This document shows, one piece after another, positions 22,001 to 29,409 of a DNA stretch of 64,000 bases. Source of the DNA: Chitinophaga pendula (GTDB lineage Bacteria > Bacteroidota > Bacteroidia > Chitinophagales > Chitinophagaceae); the NCBI RefSeq assembly GCF_020386615.1, contig NZ_CP077769.1, positions 5,691,501-5,755,500 of the forward strand, given 5' to 3'. The translations under genes and the position numbers were made by a program. The notes beneath the pieces are model-generated. The model worked only from the letters and a program-made list of their open reading frames with translations, searched no databases and was not told the DNA's origin. Positions within the stretch are counted from its first letter, which is position 1; the number at the start of each line of letters is the position of its first letter.

Positions 22001-24342
22001 GTATTTGCCTGGGCGGGATTAGTGATAGTAGCGGTATTGGGACCACCGGCCAACTGGGTCCAGGTACCGGTTCCTACAGATGGCGTATTACCTGCAAGTG
22101 TGGCGGAAGTAGCGACACATAGGCTTTGATCCGGTCCTGCATCCGATGTGGTAGGTGCGGCAGATATCGTTACGGAACCTGATTTGATATTGTTGCAACC
22201 AGCTCCGGAGGGGGCGCCATCACATTCCCGCTGCGGATCGGTAGGATTGGCCACCATGTTATCTGTCGCATCCGGATCTATATCTGTTGCGGAACGCATA
22301 ACGGAGACATTGGCGATGCCGATACCATTGGCGGGCCTGGTGGCTGCTACTGCTGTAAAGACATAAGTAGCAGAAGCGCTATTATTAAGGTTCACGCTAT
22401 CTACATAGGAAGTTCCGCTGGTAGTTCCGGCACCAAATGAGCCTGTGCCGGTAGTAGCCAGGGTACGGCTCACACGGGTAAGGTTAGTAAAACCGGCCGG
22501 CACGCTGAAGTTGATGCGTGCGTTGGAAGCTGCTTCCGGCCCATTGTTACGCACCACAAAAGTATACTGTATCGTACCTCCTACACAGACGGTGGCTGGT
22601 GCAGGCGTGATAGATACCAGTTCGAGATCAGCGACTTTGCGGGTATCTGCCGTATCTGTCGCCACATTATTGGTCGAATTGGCATCGTATTCATTGGAAG
22701 CGATTGCCAGGTTGACGATGGTATTAGGTGCATTTGCCGCCACTGATACGGGGACAGTAATAGACGGATAAGCGGCGCCAATCGCCAGTGCATCTGTACG
22801 ACTGGCCACTACTGCACCTGCTACGGGCGTAAAGGTCCAGCCGGTTCCTGAGGGGCTACCATTCAGGGTAAGACCTGTGGGTAAGTTATCCTGTATGCTG
22901 ACGGTGCTCAGATTAGGTTTGGCATCCGTACCCACATTGGTAACAGTGAGCAGGTAGCTGCCGGTGCCTCCGGGCCGCAGATTTCCTGTTTTAGCTTTTG
23001 TCAGCTGCAGATCCGGGTTGATGATCTGTGTGATGGCTAGGGAGGTATCATTCGAGTTATCAGGATCTGTGATGCCTATGGAAGAGGGGCTGACGTAAGC
23101 TTTGTTCTGCAACTGACCGTTGGCCGGTTTATTCATCACCGTACCCGAGACCGTAAAGGTCATCGAACTTTTCGCGATCATATTCATGGTGATGTTGGCA
23201 AAGCTGGTATTGCTATATCCTGATGCGGTATTACCTGTGAACCCGTCATTGGAAAAGCTAACGGAACTAATGTTAAATCCGTTAGCCGGTGTAAATGCAT
23301 CTGTCAGTGGCAGACCATTCAATGCAGAACCGGTCTCATTGTAAACAGTCACCTTATAGGTAAGCAGATCTCCCACTTTCGCCAGGGGTTGATTAACTGT
23401 CTTTTGGACACGAACATTGCCGGGGGTGGTAATGATCAGATTTCTTACTTCATGTTTATTAAAGCCTCCACCAGTAGAAGCAGCGAATCCCAGTTTAAGA
23501 TTAGCCGGGGGAGCACTGGTGAGAGTAGTAGGGCCGAATACGGTCCTGAATGCGCCGGTCTCACTGGTTTTAAGCCGAACGGTAATGGAATAATTAGCGC
23601 CGGACGGTGTGATCTCTACCTGTACACGGCGATAGAACTGGGTGCTGGTAGGCCGGGTCTGGGTGAGTACGTCATAGTCAATGCTGACACCTGCTGCCGA
23701 GCCGCTGAGATAGCTATAGCTAGAAGACGCTGGGCCACGGGCAGAAATGAAGTCGGTGGTATTAGTACCGATCGGTGCGCCACCTACTTTACCGCCACCA
23801 CTGTTGGCATAGTTTCCGAATTCATCGATCCCGATGCCTACATATCCACCAGCGAGACCTTGTTGATTGGTAGACTGTGCATATCCAAGGCTACCACCGG
23901 AAGCACCAATACGAAATGGGTTGGTGGTAGCGTCGAACAGGAATATAGAGAAACCATCTGCGCCACCGAAAGTGGGGTTGCTACGGCGCCAGGCGGTGTA
24001 TTCAAAGTCCATGAGTATACCGAGCGAGGAAGGGAAGCTCTGGTTTACATAGGCAAAACCGGCCTGGTTCAGCTCATCTTCTGTAAGTCGGAGCCAGCCA
24101 TCTCCATTGGGATCTATTGATCCGGAGGTAAGTTTCGCTCCCCCACCCAGGGTAACGTTGCCGGCGGAATTGCCTTTAAAGTTCTCGGTAATGGTAAACT
24201 GCGCGTAGGAGCTTTGTGAGCAGAGCAAACAAAGAAAGGCCATCAGGAGGATAGCGGTGTTGGTGGTGATCCTTCTGCGGATGTGGAGGAGGGTCAAACA
24301 ATCTTTTTGTTCACTCGGTAACGCGGGTAGCTTTTTATCCAT
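10006..24342 (-). CDS. Giant DUF11-repeat surface protein, T9SS cargo
   Basis: A 4778-aa protein. Signal peptide at 1-47 (ending SSYAQ). An L-type lectin-like domain at about 50-300 (GGADGFSIFLFD, YVGIGIDEFGNY). DUF11 repeats at about 305-700. Three PKD-like modules at about 730-980 (NAGPDQVLCNATTATLAGNT type). One more DUF11, then a cadherin-like module at about 1125-1212 (VAVDDNFSTPRDVAVSGNV). From about 1215 to 4640 comes a near-continuous tandem of DUF11 units, each opening like LRVVKSGP-x-x-IAAG and NNGPSDA; I count about 31 DUF11-like units in all. The C-terminus (about 4692-4778) is the CHU_C/gliding-type sorting domain (VPNVITPNGDGKNDKF, NRWGNQVFQS). Expected to be a long cell-surface adhesin exported by T9SS with the following PorP/SprF protein. 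The repeats are diverged, not identical. Confidence 0.93.
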   Translation of the reverse strand: MDKKLPALPSEQKDCLTLLHIRRRITTNTAILLMAFLCLLCSQSSYAQFTITENFKGNSAGNVTLGGGAKLTSGSIDPNGDGWLRLTEDELNQAGFAYVNQSFPSSLGILMDFEYTAWRRSNPTFGGADGFSIFLFDATTNPFRIGASGGSLGYAQSTNQQGLAGGYVGIGIDEFGNYANSGGGKVGGAPIGTNTTDFISARGPASSSYSYLSGSAAGVSIDYDVLTQTRPTSTQFYRRVQVEITPSGANYSITVRLKTSETGAFRTVFGPTTLTSAPPANLKLGFAASTGGGFNKHEVRNLIITTPGNVRVQKTVNQPLAKVGDLLTYKVTVYNETGSALNGLPLTDAFTPANGFNISSVSFSNDGFTGNTASGYSNTSFANITMNMIAKSSMTFTVSGTVMNKPANGQLQNKAYVSPSSIGITDPDNSNDTSLAITQIINPDLQLTKAKTGNLRPGGTGSYLLTVTNVGTDAKPNLSTVSIQDNLPTGLTLNGSPSGTGWTFTPVAGAVVASRTDALAIGAAYPSITVPVSVAANAPNTIVNLAIASNEYDANSTNNVATDTADTRKVADLELVSITPAPATVCVGGTIQYTFVVRNNGPEAASNARINFSVPAGFTNLTRVSRTLATTGTGSFGAGTTSGTSYVDSVNLNNSASATYVFTAVAATRPANGIGIANVSVMRSATDIDPDATDNMVANPTDPQRECDGAPSGAGCNNIKSGSVTISAAPTTSDAGPDQSLCVATSATLAGNTPSVGTGTWTQLAGGPNTATITNPAQANTTITGLVPGVYNFRWAINNGSCAASADTVRITVVPQTTTANAGPDQVLCNATTATLAGNTPTNGAGAWSQLNGPNTAAITNPAQGNTPITGLIPGTYRFRWAITNAPCATSADTVDITVQALPTAANAGADQTNYNSGIFNITGNTPTTGTGQWSVAAGSTATIANANNATTMATLQPNTTAALVWTISNGSCPPSRDTVILTFTRRADARITKSDAGNTYRTGSTLTYTLTVENDGPSDALGLVIQDLLPEDMENISWTATGTGAGVSFSPATGTGRVIDIDADIPFGAGNKIVVTITGRIKTTSVGGKTITNTGSVATDITIPDPNNNNNASTVTGTVPNNPPVAVDDNFSTPRDVAVSGNVKTNDSDPENDPLTVTTTPISGPSNGTLTLNADGTFTYTPNAGFTGTDKFVYSICDNKNACAHATVTIAVLAATADLKVRKTANPATVVAGQNLTYTITVINNGPSTIQSSETFFVRDDLPANFTATSYTASAGTFNSSNHSWTGVTLAPGASVSLAIAGSVSSAANGTIANSATTTPPTGVTDPTPDTATVTTPVSLTGDLSVTKTDGKTTYTPGTGIEYTIVVKNAGPSDVRGARVTDALPTGITSATWNAAAAGGATLPASSGNGAIDQLVNIPAGDSITYNFTIQVPSSYASVNTDGSLSNTASVTAPNGFTDNNTNNNSATDTDQASTVNNLNITKTGPASAVAGDSIIYNIVVVNNGPSDMVNAAVADVLPSTIIGAKWTVTTAGTATASVTSGTGNVSLTTTIPAGTANSITINIRGKLNTAAVGAVSNTATVTPAGKTPVNSNTVTTTLNTQTGINVVKVGPPNGRVAAGSTINYTVTVTNAGPSDATGVNISDIIPADITEVVWNITASGSVTPASNAPFSGTGNNISTAANIPVGAGNTLVINVSGRVRPGATDTLVNTATATPSGGIAVTGTNKTAVINQPGLVITKSGPDTVSAGAAIVYTLNVTNNGPSDAVNATISDVLSNLIDAGVSWTATATGTATVTSGATGNGYNLQVTGNIPAGSGNAINIRISGIVKPAASGSFDNASTVNVPGQPDITSNTIITNIRYSPDLTLSKAADDTVAAGAPVIYTLTLSNAGPSDAFNVTITDTIPPQVLLPDVHTAIQGNARILSGDINTDAAGNNILTVVANVAAGSGNQAIITVDGVADPAFEGRIINRAFAKTGNRPVVPSPEVPTVIVNEADLQVEKDAPDTIAAGTDITYTVSVNNEGLSDAKNITIRDQVPVQISNVRWTATTVGRATITGSTSGTGNAVSVQGTIPTGPANEITVTITGRVDAAFTDTLKNVATATIPGKPAITSDTAKTKVQNKSNVRISKAGPSTLAAGSNISYTIDVTNAGPSDAKNVAINDQLPAGVTMTGWSATATNGAVINSGNSGTANPVAVNADIPAAGAAKVTITINGKVGAAVEDTIKNGATAQPAGQPIVTDTVRTLITNQPNLIITKVGADTLAAGDPITYLITVINNGPSDAKNVQLTDMIPAAIQNPAWTTTVAGGVTITTGATGTGSNLVLNANIPAASGNKLTINITGMVAPDFTGSLQNTATGTPAGKTPVQSDTVITTIVNRAALRVTKSAPDTLAAGTRISYTIDIVNAGPSNARNVRIEDLVDANIDNVTWDITTATNATVTSGATGTGSNVVVVADIMAAAGNKLTIRIQGSVKAAFTGKINNSATATPAGQPPVTSNITTTEIVNQPAVKVVKTGPASIAAGENVVYTITLTNDGPSDAPNVQLQDIVPAAVIRTSWSTNANGAVITSGATGTGNNVQLVASIPAGTGNNVVVTIRGTVDSSFTGTSLVNTATATPAGKDPVTSTITTAVTNKPSLLVTKAGATVARAGDSLIYTITIRNAGPSVAGNISIADNLPAGLSGSNWTATAAGAGTTVSATSGTGTAINITGTLPPGANDVITLVIRTKIDAAFTGASVNNTVTVTPAGQPSVQSQITTTVSREADLVVLKSGPVNALAGDSIFYTITVKNNGPSDAAGIQITDNMPAELTGATWSATTTGTGVTITPASGSGNISALATIPANAGTVTILVRGRIAPGTNSMTITNTATAVPPAGVTDPSPATGIVVTNLSKDADLVIVKTGPANKAAGEQISYELRITNRGPSTVTGATIQDVLPSGITNISATTATEGTATVTPVVINGQMVSLTATISPDNGDAVRVTIRGIVDPAATGRIVNTASVTLPADVHETDPSTNSSEIGTDITTKVGILISKSGPASVNVGDEIVYTMELSNNGPSDANGVVVTDAVPAGIDPATWSWTATVQGVAGVSATSGTGNISVTANVGGSSSGKVIFTARGRVTAAASGAIVNTVVASFGGDESSTFVTTVNNSVDLRISKTAPATIAAGDTIVYVVNVRNVGPASLTGGTINDVVPANVQGVTWTAETGGGATANPASGSNNTININTNIPVNTGFVRITVKGKVNPAFTGTLTNTASATPPAGVVDPSPAQVSVNTIVTAKAGLRVVKSGPTAIAAGNVIQYQVAVHNDGPSDATNVNITDQVPATIQGVNWNASAGSNAVLTGTATGNTNAVATAANIPVGGVVNITVSGTVAPDFSGAINNTATASANNISVNSNTITTTVTNTPSLRVVKSGPEVLDAGAPVHYTITISNNGPSTALDVQIADILPDSVINASWSATANGTAVINGGNLGGQQGDVAFSATIPAGSDNTVIVMVDGIIHPDATTSVINTATATPAGGTTVTSTPVVTRIRNTPGLQLVKAAPPVIDAGNILTYTIDVYNNGPSNARGITITDQLPVQLDPATRTWSANTEGAATIAGGNLNGQTGNVNLTADMPAGSGNSIRITITGRVAPSFSGTISNQATATFPDGRVVPSNEVSTTVNNTPGLRISKSGPARGIAGGPITYMINVTNNGPSDAAGVTIADILPAQLQNATWSATAAGSAVIQGGNIADRPGNVNLVANVPAGTGNSIAVMITGTINPAFTGTFSNTATYTLPGGTAVSSTPVQTTVTNQPGLRVSKNGIGTLAAGSEIRYVITVSNLGPSDAPGISITDNIPAAIQPVSWTATAQGAAVINGPANGNSSTINVGADLPAGSNNGVTINIVGTVSAGFEGQLKNLTSVSKGGVVQTRDSVTTTVTNRPGIQFTKSGPTTIAAGTPIRYTIDAVNIGPSDASGVVIQDIVPVTVRNVNWTATIQGAAVINGAANGTGNNVFINADLPAGSANTVHITVTGDVDPAYQGTLTNLATLKHRDSVYTSDISTIVRNQANVTVSKIGPANVAAGAPITYVISVGNQGPSNVSGLQIRDVVPAVVQQVGWTVTARGNATVTGASSGTGNNIVIAGNVAAGAGNELQITVTGTVNADATSGVITNTASVDKPDGTTVTSAPVTTQIDATASRISLSKVAATTANAGETLTYTINVANAGPANAKGLTIRDTVPAQLRNVTWTATATGNATVQGGATANGSGNIIGISADLAAGNANRITLQITGTIDPAFSGTLNNTAYAINGTGVTTSSNTTATRVGRQADLYINKTGLDQVINKDSMYYRLEIGNRGAGAADGATVTDQLPAGIRNARAEVQSATGGAANVSLAVNSNVLQGTIGTLPAGGVVRILIRAIADGSGQLENTASVQPPPGVTDPIVTDNTSDKVVTPILPQTPLQITKEVLTAGPYAVGSTVRYRLTVSAPGVLTLNPVNVTDQLPPANKVSDPAISAPAAGSASYDAGTRRIAWVIGVMRPNATASLEYEVTLRESGNIVNTAIVKVTGRDNQPNPAIPDTAISTLNNEELADLRLVKTLDNNTPMRVGGKADFTLTLTNTGPNTATNVVVDDQLVSNLDQTGSFDATVGVATYDVINRRISWRIPSLATGQNAVLKFSARINGPGTVVNEATATAKERDPDPSNNKSRTREEQVTGDNIYVPNVITPNGDGKNDKFVIVGIERFPGSSLLIYNRWGNQVFQSKNYRNEWDGNGLNEGTYYYLLELKMPEGTKVYKGWIELLR

Positions 24343-24704
24343 GCAATGCTCGTTTTAGTGGTTGGAATGGGACACCGGGGCACGAAGGCTCACTATGGCA
24401 TTTGCTGCTTGTTTGGGTTTTCACCGGCAGTAGATGACATACAACGACCTAATTCAACTGTTACGCAGTTGATATGCTTTTTAATGGTTCTTAGAGACAC
24501 ACACGGAAGGGTACTCCGTTAATGCGGATTTTGGTCTATCAGATAGCGATTATGCGGTAATAAATTCCTCAGCCATTCAACATGATTTCTTGCTATGCGG
24601 TATAATTAGTAACGCATAAGTCAGCATAGGGTTTAAAAAGAAGAAAAAATTTTGATGGGATTGGGTGATGGAGTTGAAGGTGATGGGTTGAAGGTGATGG
24701 GAAT
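24343..24704. other. Intergenic region without a recognisable gene
   Basis: 362 bp upstream of the giant adhesin gene and beyond the atp terminator. No open frame with protein character and no clear TAnnTTTG box was found on the minus strand. The only repeat is a short tandem, ttgaaggtgatggg twice around 24675-24702. Confidence 0.5.
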
Positions 24705-24740
24705 AAAAAAGCCCAACGCCGGGGGCGTCGGGCTTTTTTT
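24705..24740 (-). terminator. Terminator of the atp operon
   Basis: A 10-bp GC-rich stem (gcccaacgcc / ggcgtcgggc, one mismatch) flanked by A6 and T7 runs, 19 nt after the atpA stop. It separates the ATP synthase genes from the giant adhesin gene on the same strand. Confidence 0.85.
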
Positions 24741-24758
24741 ATTTTTTAGTCATTGAAC

Positions 24759-26336
24759 TTAGGCGAATCTTGGTTTCAGTTCGTTGGCCAGGGTCACCAT
24801 GCGTTTGATACCATCTTCTGGCAGGTTACCTTTTTTGAACTCACCCAGTACTTCAGGGAGACGTACTTCCATTTCGTTGAGGAACGCCTCTTCGAATGCG
24901 CGTACATTTTTCACTGGTACTTCACGGAGCAGACCGTTGGTACCCAGGTAGATCATAGCTACCTGTTTTTCTACTGCGTAAGGGCTAAACTGAGCTTGTT
25001 TGAGGATTTCCACGTTACGGGCACCTTTATCCAGTACGGATTTGGTAGCGGCATCGAGGTCACCACCGAATTTAGAGAAGGCTTCCATCTCGCGATATTG
25101 AGCCTGGTCCAGTTTCAGGGTACCGGATACTTTCTTCATGGATTTGATCTGAGCGTTACCACCCACGCGGCTTACGGAGATACCTACGTTGATAGCGGGG
25201 CGGATACCTGCGTTGAACAAGTTTGATTCCAGGAAGATCTGACCATCGGTAATGGAGATCACGTTGGTGGGGATGTATGCAGATACGTCACCTGCCTGTG
25301 TTTCGATGATAGGCAATGCGGTGAGGGATCCACCACCTTTTACGAGGTGTTTGATAGAATCCGGGCAGTCGTTCATCTGCTGTGCGATCTCATCTTTGGA
25401 GATAATTTTAGCAGCACGTTCGAGCAGGCGGCTGTGGAGGTAGAATACGTCACCAGGGTATGCTTCACGTCCGGGAGGTCGGCGGAGCAGCAGGGATACT
25501 TCACGGTACGCAACGGCTTGTTTGGACAGATCATCATAAACGATGAGAGCAGGACGACCGGTATCGCGGAAGAATTCACCGATAGCGGCGCCGGCGAATG
25601 GAGCGAAGAACTGGAGAGGAGCCGGGTCAGCAGCGGAAGCAGCTACGATGGTGGTATAAGCCATAGCGCCGTTGTCCTGCAGGGTCTTCATCACACCAGC
25701 GATGGTAGATGCTTTCTGACCGATAGCTACGTATATGCAATATACAGGCTTGCCTGCATCAAAAAATTCTTTCTGGTTGATGATGGTATCCAGGCAGATG
25801 GCAGTTTTACCGGTCTGACGGTCACCGATCACGAGTTCACGTTGTCCACGGCCTACGGGGATCATGGCGTCGATCGCTTTGATACCTGTCTGCAGGGGTT
25901 CTTTTACTGGTTCGCGGTAGATAACGCCAGGAGCTTTACGCTCCAGGGGCATTTCATACAGTTCGCCGGTTACGGGGCCTTTACCATCGATAGGTTCGCC
26001 CAGCGTATTGATTACGCGACCAACGAGACCTTCCCCTACTTTAATGGAAGCGATCTGACCGGTACGGCGTACTTTATCACCTTCTTTAATTCCTTTTGAT
26101 TCACCCATCAATACCACACCAACGTTATCTTCTTCGAGGTTGAGGGCGATTGCTTTCACATCGTTTTCGAAGCTCACCAATTCCCCTGCGCGCACGTTGT
26201 TCAGTCCATATACACGGGCAATACCATCACCCACCTGCAATACGGTACCTACCTCTTCGAGGTCGGCAGAAGCATTGAAGTTGCTTAACTGCTGGCGGAG
26301 TATCGCCGAAATTTCATCAGGTTTGATTTCAACCAT
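24759..26336 (-). CDS. atpA: F1 ATP synthase subunit alpha
   Basis: A 525-aa F1 alpha subunit. The P-loop GDRQTGKT is at residues 171-178, and the conserved block [20 protein letters not shown] follows in the middle. The SVSRVGG segment near the C-terminal third carries the arginine that contacts the catalytic site on the neighbouring beta subunit. With beta it forms the alpha3-beta3 catalytic head. Last gene of the minus-strand block atpB-atpE-atpF-atpH-atpA; a terminator follows directly. In most Bacteroidetes atpG comes next, but here it does not. Beta and epsilon (atpD, atpC) are normally elsewhere in this phylum and are absent from the window. Confidence 0.98.
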   Translation of the reverse strand: MVEIKPDEISAILRQQLSNFNASADLEEVGTVLQVGDGIARVYGLNNVRAGELVSFENDVKAIALNLEEDNVGVVLMGESKGIKEGDKVRRTGQIASIKVGEGLVGRVINTLGEPIDGKGPVTGELYEMPLERKAPGVIYREPVKEPLQTGIKAIDAMIPVGRGQRELVIGDRQTGKTAICLDTIINQKEFFDAGKPVYCIYVAIGQKASTIAGVMKTLQDNGAMAYTTIVAASAADPAPLQFFAPFAGAAIGEFFRDTGRPALIVYDDLSKQAVAYREVSLLLRRPPGREAYPGDVFYLHSRLLERAAKIISKDEIAQQMNDCPDSIKHLVKGGGSLTALPIIETQAGDVSAYIPTNVISITDGQIFLESNLFNAGIRPAINVGISVSRVGGNAQIKSMKKVSGTLKLDQAQYREMEAFSKFGGDLDAATKSVLDKGARNVEILKQAQFSPYAVEKQVAMIYLGTNGLLREVPVKNVRAFEEAFLNEMEVRLPEVLGEFKKGNLPEDGIKRMVTLANELKPRFA

Positions 26337-26428
26337 ATATTGTTTTTTTAGAAAGGTCGTTAAAGTAAAACTATAGTATAACGACAGACAGCTTGGCGTG
26401 TACGCAGCGGCTGCTGTTTATATTGCTT

Positions 26429-26989
26429 TTAGCGAATATTCGGAACGTAAATGTTTTTCTCGAATTGTTTTTTGATGTCTTTCAGGTCACGGAGAACGGA
26501 AGCATCTACCAGTTTATCACCGGTTTCGAGTACAAATCCACCGATGAGCGCTTCATCTACTGATGTTTCCAGTTCGATGGAAGCATCGCTGCCAGCTTCT
26601 ACCTGTTTTTTAATCAGTGCCAGTGTAGCAGCATCCAAGGGAACGGCGGAAGTAATCTTTACTTTATTGATCTTTTTGATCACATCGTATTCCTGCAGGT
26701 ATGCGGAGAGCATTTCGGGCAGGTAGCTTTCGCGGCCTTTGGAGATCAGCAGGTTGATAAAGGACGCGGTGAGATTGCTCACTTTACCTTCCAGAACGGC
26801 TGCCAGGATCTTCTGCTTTTTATCGGCTTTGATGATGGGACTTTTGAGCAAAGCCACCACATCGCGATTGCCTTTGAAGAGCTGTTGCAATACAAGCATA
26901 TCCTGCTGTACAGGTTCCAGCTGGTTCTGTTCTACTGCCAGGTCCACCAGAGATTTTGCATACCGGGATGCTAAACGGGGATTTTGCAT
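26429..26989 (-). CDS. atpH: F1 ATP synthase subunit delta
   Basis: A 186-aa delta/OSCP subunit, which links the F1 head to the peripheral b stalk. The N-terminal helical domain begins with the family motif ASRYAKSLVDLA, and the C-terminal domain ends with DASVLRDLKDIKKQFEKNI, comparable with the G-x-x-x-D-x-S-x-x-x-x-L end of delta subunits. Residue GGF near position 151 is the usual lead-in. Length is typical. It sits between atpF (55-nt gap) and atpA (92-nt gap) on the same strand. Confidence 0.95.
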   Translation of the reverse strand: MQNPRLASRYAKSLVDLAVEQNQLEPVQQDMLVLQQLFKGNRDVVALLKSPIIKADKKQKILAAVLEGKVSNLTASFINLLISKGRESYLPEMLSAYLQEYDVIKKINKVKITSAVPLDAATLALIKKQVEAGSDASIELETSVDEALIGGFVLETGDKLVDASVLRDLKDIKKQFEKNIYVPNIR

Positions 26990-27043
26990 AAATTTATTAT
27001 AAGTGCTAAAATGTAAAGTTGTCCGGTAGGGACCACAGCTACA

Positions 27044-27538
27044 TTAGTTCAGTTTAATTTCTCCAGCCAGTTGTTGTACATATTGCTCCTGAGCAGATTT
27101 GTCTGCCAGTTCTTTGCGCAATACTTTTTCTGCTACTTCGATTACGAGGGCGCCTACCTGGTTTTTCACGTCGGTGAGGGCAGCCATTTTCTGGTTATCG
27201 ATAGCGGTGTAGGCTTCGTTGATGATCTTTTTAGCTTCTGCCTGAGCCTGGGCTTTAGCTTCAGCAATGATCTGATCTTTGGCGTCTTTTGCTTCTTTGA
27301 GAATTTTGCTTCTCTCAGCTTTAGCTTCGGCCAGGACGTGTTCATGCTCTGCTTTCATCTGCGCCATTTCTTCTTTCACCCTTTCGGCTGATAAGATAGC
27401 ATCGGCGATAGATGTTTCCCTTTCTTTCAAGGTAGCCAGGATAGGCTTCCAGGCAAATTTTTTCAGGATGAGGAAAACAATAATGAAGATCAGGAATGAG
27501 ATTGTAAACAAGCCTAATTCGGGCAGCAACAGATCCAT
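27044..27538 (-). CDS. atpF: F0 ATP synthase subunit b
   Basis: A 164-aa subunit b. A single N-terminal membrane helix (about 7-26, LGLFTISFLIFIIVFLILKK) is followed by a long charged, alanine-rich coiled coil (AERVKEEMAQMKAEHEHVLA and onward) forming the peripheral stalk. The C-terminal part (IEVAEKVLRKELADKSAQEQ) is the delta-binding end. One b-type gene is present, consistent with a homodimeric stalk rather than the b/b' pair of cyanobacteria. Confidence 0.95.
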   Translation of the reverse strand: MDLLLPELGLFTISFLIFIIVFLILKKFAWKPILATLKERETSIADAILSAERVKEEMAQMKAEHEHVLAEAKAERSKILKEAKDAKDQIIAEAKAQAQAEAKKIINEAYTAIDNQKMAALTDVKNQVGALVIEVAEKVLRKELADKSAQEQYVQQLAGEIKLN

Positions 27539-27668
27539 AGTTATAAATTGTAGTAATTATTGAGTTTGGATTTGATAAGCTAAGTTGCGGAAACTGATAT
27601 TTACAGGCAACGGTCAAAATAATACTGCATCCATTGCCCTGTGCGCCGGATGCAGTAATAATTTTGGC

Positions 27669-27944
<276 letters not shown>

Positions 27945-28003
27945 TTATTAAAAATACGTTATCTCTGTTGGCCGGCCTTTTACAGGGGCCAGATCACCAT
28001 TTA

Positions 28004-29188
28004 TTAGTGATGATCATCGTGTGCACCTTCCATTGCCTGGCCGATAAATACGGCGGTCAGGTTGGCAAAGATAAAGGCCTGTATGAAGGCAACTAGCAGC
28101 TCCAGCATCATCATTACGATGTTGAATGCAACAGTGATGGGCAGGAAGCCGTAACCGGCCGCTTTGCTCAGGGAGCCGAATATAAATACCAGTGAAATGA
28201 TGCTCAGGATGATGATGTGACCTGCGAGGATGTTGGCAAACAACCTGATCGCGAGGGATACTGGTTTGGTGAATACACCGATCAACTCTACAGGCGCCAG
28301 GATGAACTTAACCAGGAAAGGAACCGGAGGGTTCAGGATGTGCCCCCAGTAGTGTTTATTAGAGCTGAAGAGGATGGCGATGAAGCTGATGATAGCCAGG
28401 GCAGCGGTAACGGCGATGTTGCCGGTTACGTTGGCAGAGCCCGGTAACAGTCCTAACAGGTTGTTGATCAGGATAAAGAAGAAGATAGTCAGGATCAGCG
28501 GGGTGTATTTAGCCGCGCTTTTGCCAGGGATATTAGGTTTTACCACTTCGTCACGCATAAAGATGATGACCGGCTCGATAAGCCCCTGGAATCCTTTAGG
28601 CGCTTGTTTGGAACCGCGGGTGCGGTATGCTTTGGCGACACCCAGCATGAGGATCACCAGCAGAATAGCGGCAATGATCATGGAAGTGATGTTCTTGGTG
28701 ATGGAAAGATCGTAGATCTTCTCACCGGTAGGCATATCATTCGCGTCTACGGCGATGATCTTACCTTCGGTATATTGAGCCGGATCCAGGCCTTTTTCAT
28801 GCAGATAGTGTGCATTTACGAGGCGGTAGCCTTCGTAGGCGTGGTGGCCATGTTCAAACTTTGAGGAGGAAAAAACAGCAGTACCTCTGGCAGGATTGTA
28901 GATGATAACGGGCAGGGGCAAGGTAACGTGGTTGTCGCCGATGCTCAGGAGATGCCAGTCATGGGCATCCTTTACGTGGCCCAGTAATACTTCCTTCGCA
29001 TTAAAGCCGCCTTTTTCAGCTTCGGCTTCATGGCCAGCAGCTGCTTCATGACCTTCATGAGCAGTAGCGGTTGCATGCTCTTCCTGGGGGGTATGCTCCC
29101 GGGCATTTACAGCAGTAGAAAATCCACCGAGGCAAAAAGCCATCATAAGGGCTACCAGACTATGTTTGAACGCTTTATAGGAAATCAC
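28004..29188 (-). CDS. atpB: F0 ATP synthase subunit a
   Basis: A 394-aa subunit a, longer than the roughly 270 aa of E. coli because of the Bacteroidetes-type N-terminal extension: a signal-like helix (1-29), then a histidine/glutamate-rich periplasmic stretch (about 31-58, EGHEAAAGHEAEAEKG) and a soluble segment to about 165. Membrane helices begin near 168. The essential arginine is R315 in PVSLAIRLFANILAGH, and the C-terminal helix pair (LELLVAFIQAFIFANLTAVF) is typical. It forms the proton half-channels next to the c ring. First gene of the atp block, with a possible -7 box 20 nt upstream. Confidence 0.97.
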   Translation of the reverse strand: MISYKAFKHSLVALMMAFCLGGFSTAVNAREHTPQEEHATATAHEGHEAAAGHEAEAEKGGFNAKEVLLGHVKDAHDWHLLSIGDNHVTLPLPVIIYNPARGTAVFSSSKFEHGHHAYEGYRLVNAHYLHEKGLDPAQYTEGKIIAVDANDMPTGEKIYDLSITKNITSMIIAAILLVILMLGVAKAYRTRGSKQAPKGFQGLIEPVIIFMRDEVVKPNIPGKSAAKYTPLILTIFFFILINNLLGLLPGSANVTGNIAVTAALAIISFIAILFSSNKHYWGHILNPPVPFLVKFILAPVELIGVFTKPVSLAIRLFANILAGHIIILSIISLVFIFGSLSKAAGYGFLPITVAFNIVMMMLELLVAFIQAFIFANLTAVFIGQAMEGAHDDHH

Positions 29189-29207
29189 CGTTTTCTGAAA
29201 TTTTGCG

Positions 29208-29215
29208 CAAAGATA
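29208..29215 (-). promoter_or_regulatory. Possible -7 element of the atp operon
   Basis: The minus strand reads TATCTTTG, matching TAnnTTTG, 20 nt before the atpB ATG. A TTTTG lies upstream but with a short 13-nt spacer. Confidence 0.4.
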
Positions 29216-29360
29216 GTCGATTTTAAGTCAAAAATTAAACGGATCAGGAAAAAAAACGGGGCGCGCTAAAAAAGGTTGCTAAAATGTGTCCAAAGTACAC
29301 ACTGTAAAGCAATTGAGATACTGCCGAAAGATCGCATGTAACTCTCCAACAGGAGAAAAG

Positions 29361-29386
29361 AAAGGCGCATAGTTATATGCGCCTTT
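29361..29386 (-). terminator. Terminator of the ABC exporter gene
   Basis: An 11-bp stem (aaaggcgcata and its complement) with a 4-nt loop, A/T tracts on both sides, 24 nt past the ABC exporter stop. Confidence 0.8.
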
Positions 29387-29409
29387 TTGTTATATGAATG
29401 ATTTCATTA

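Noticed and set aside
10202..24120. Many long plus-strand frames opposite the giant adhesin gene
   Set aside because: They are antisense shadows of a repetitive, GC-rich coding sequence. They show low-complexity valine/proline/threonine composition and no domains.
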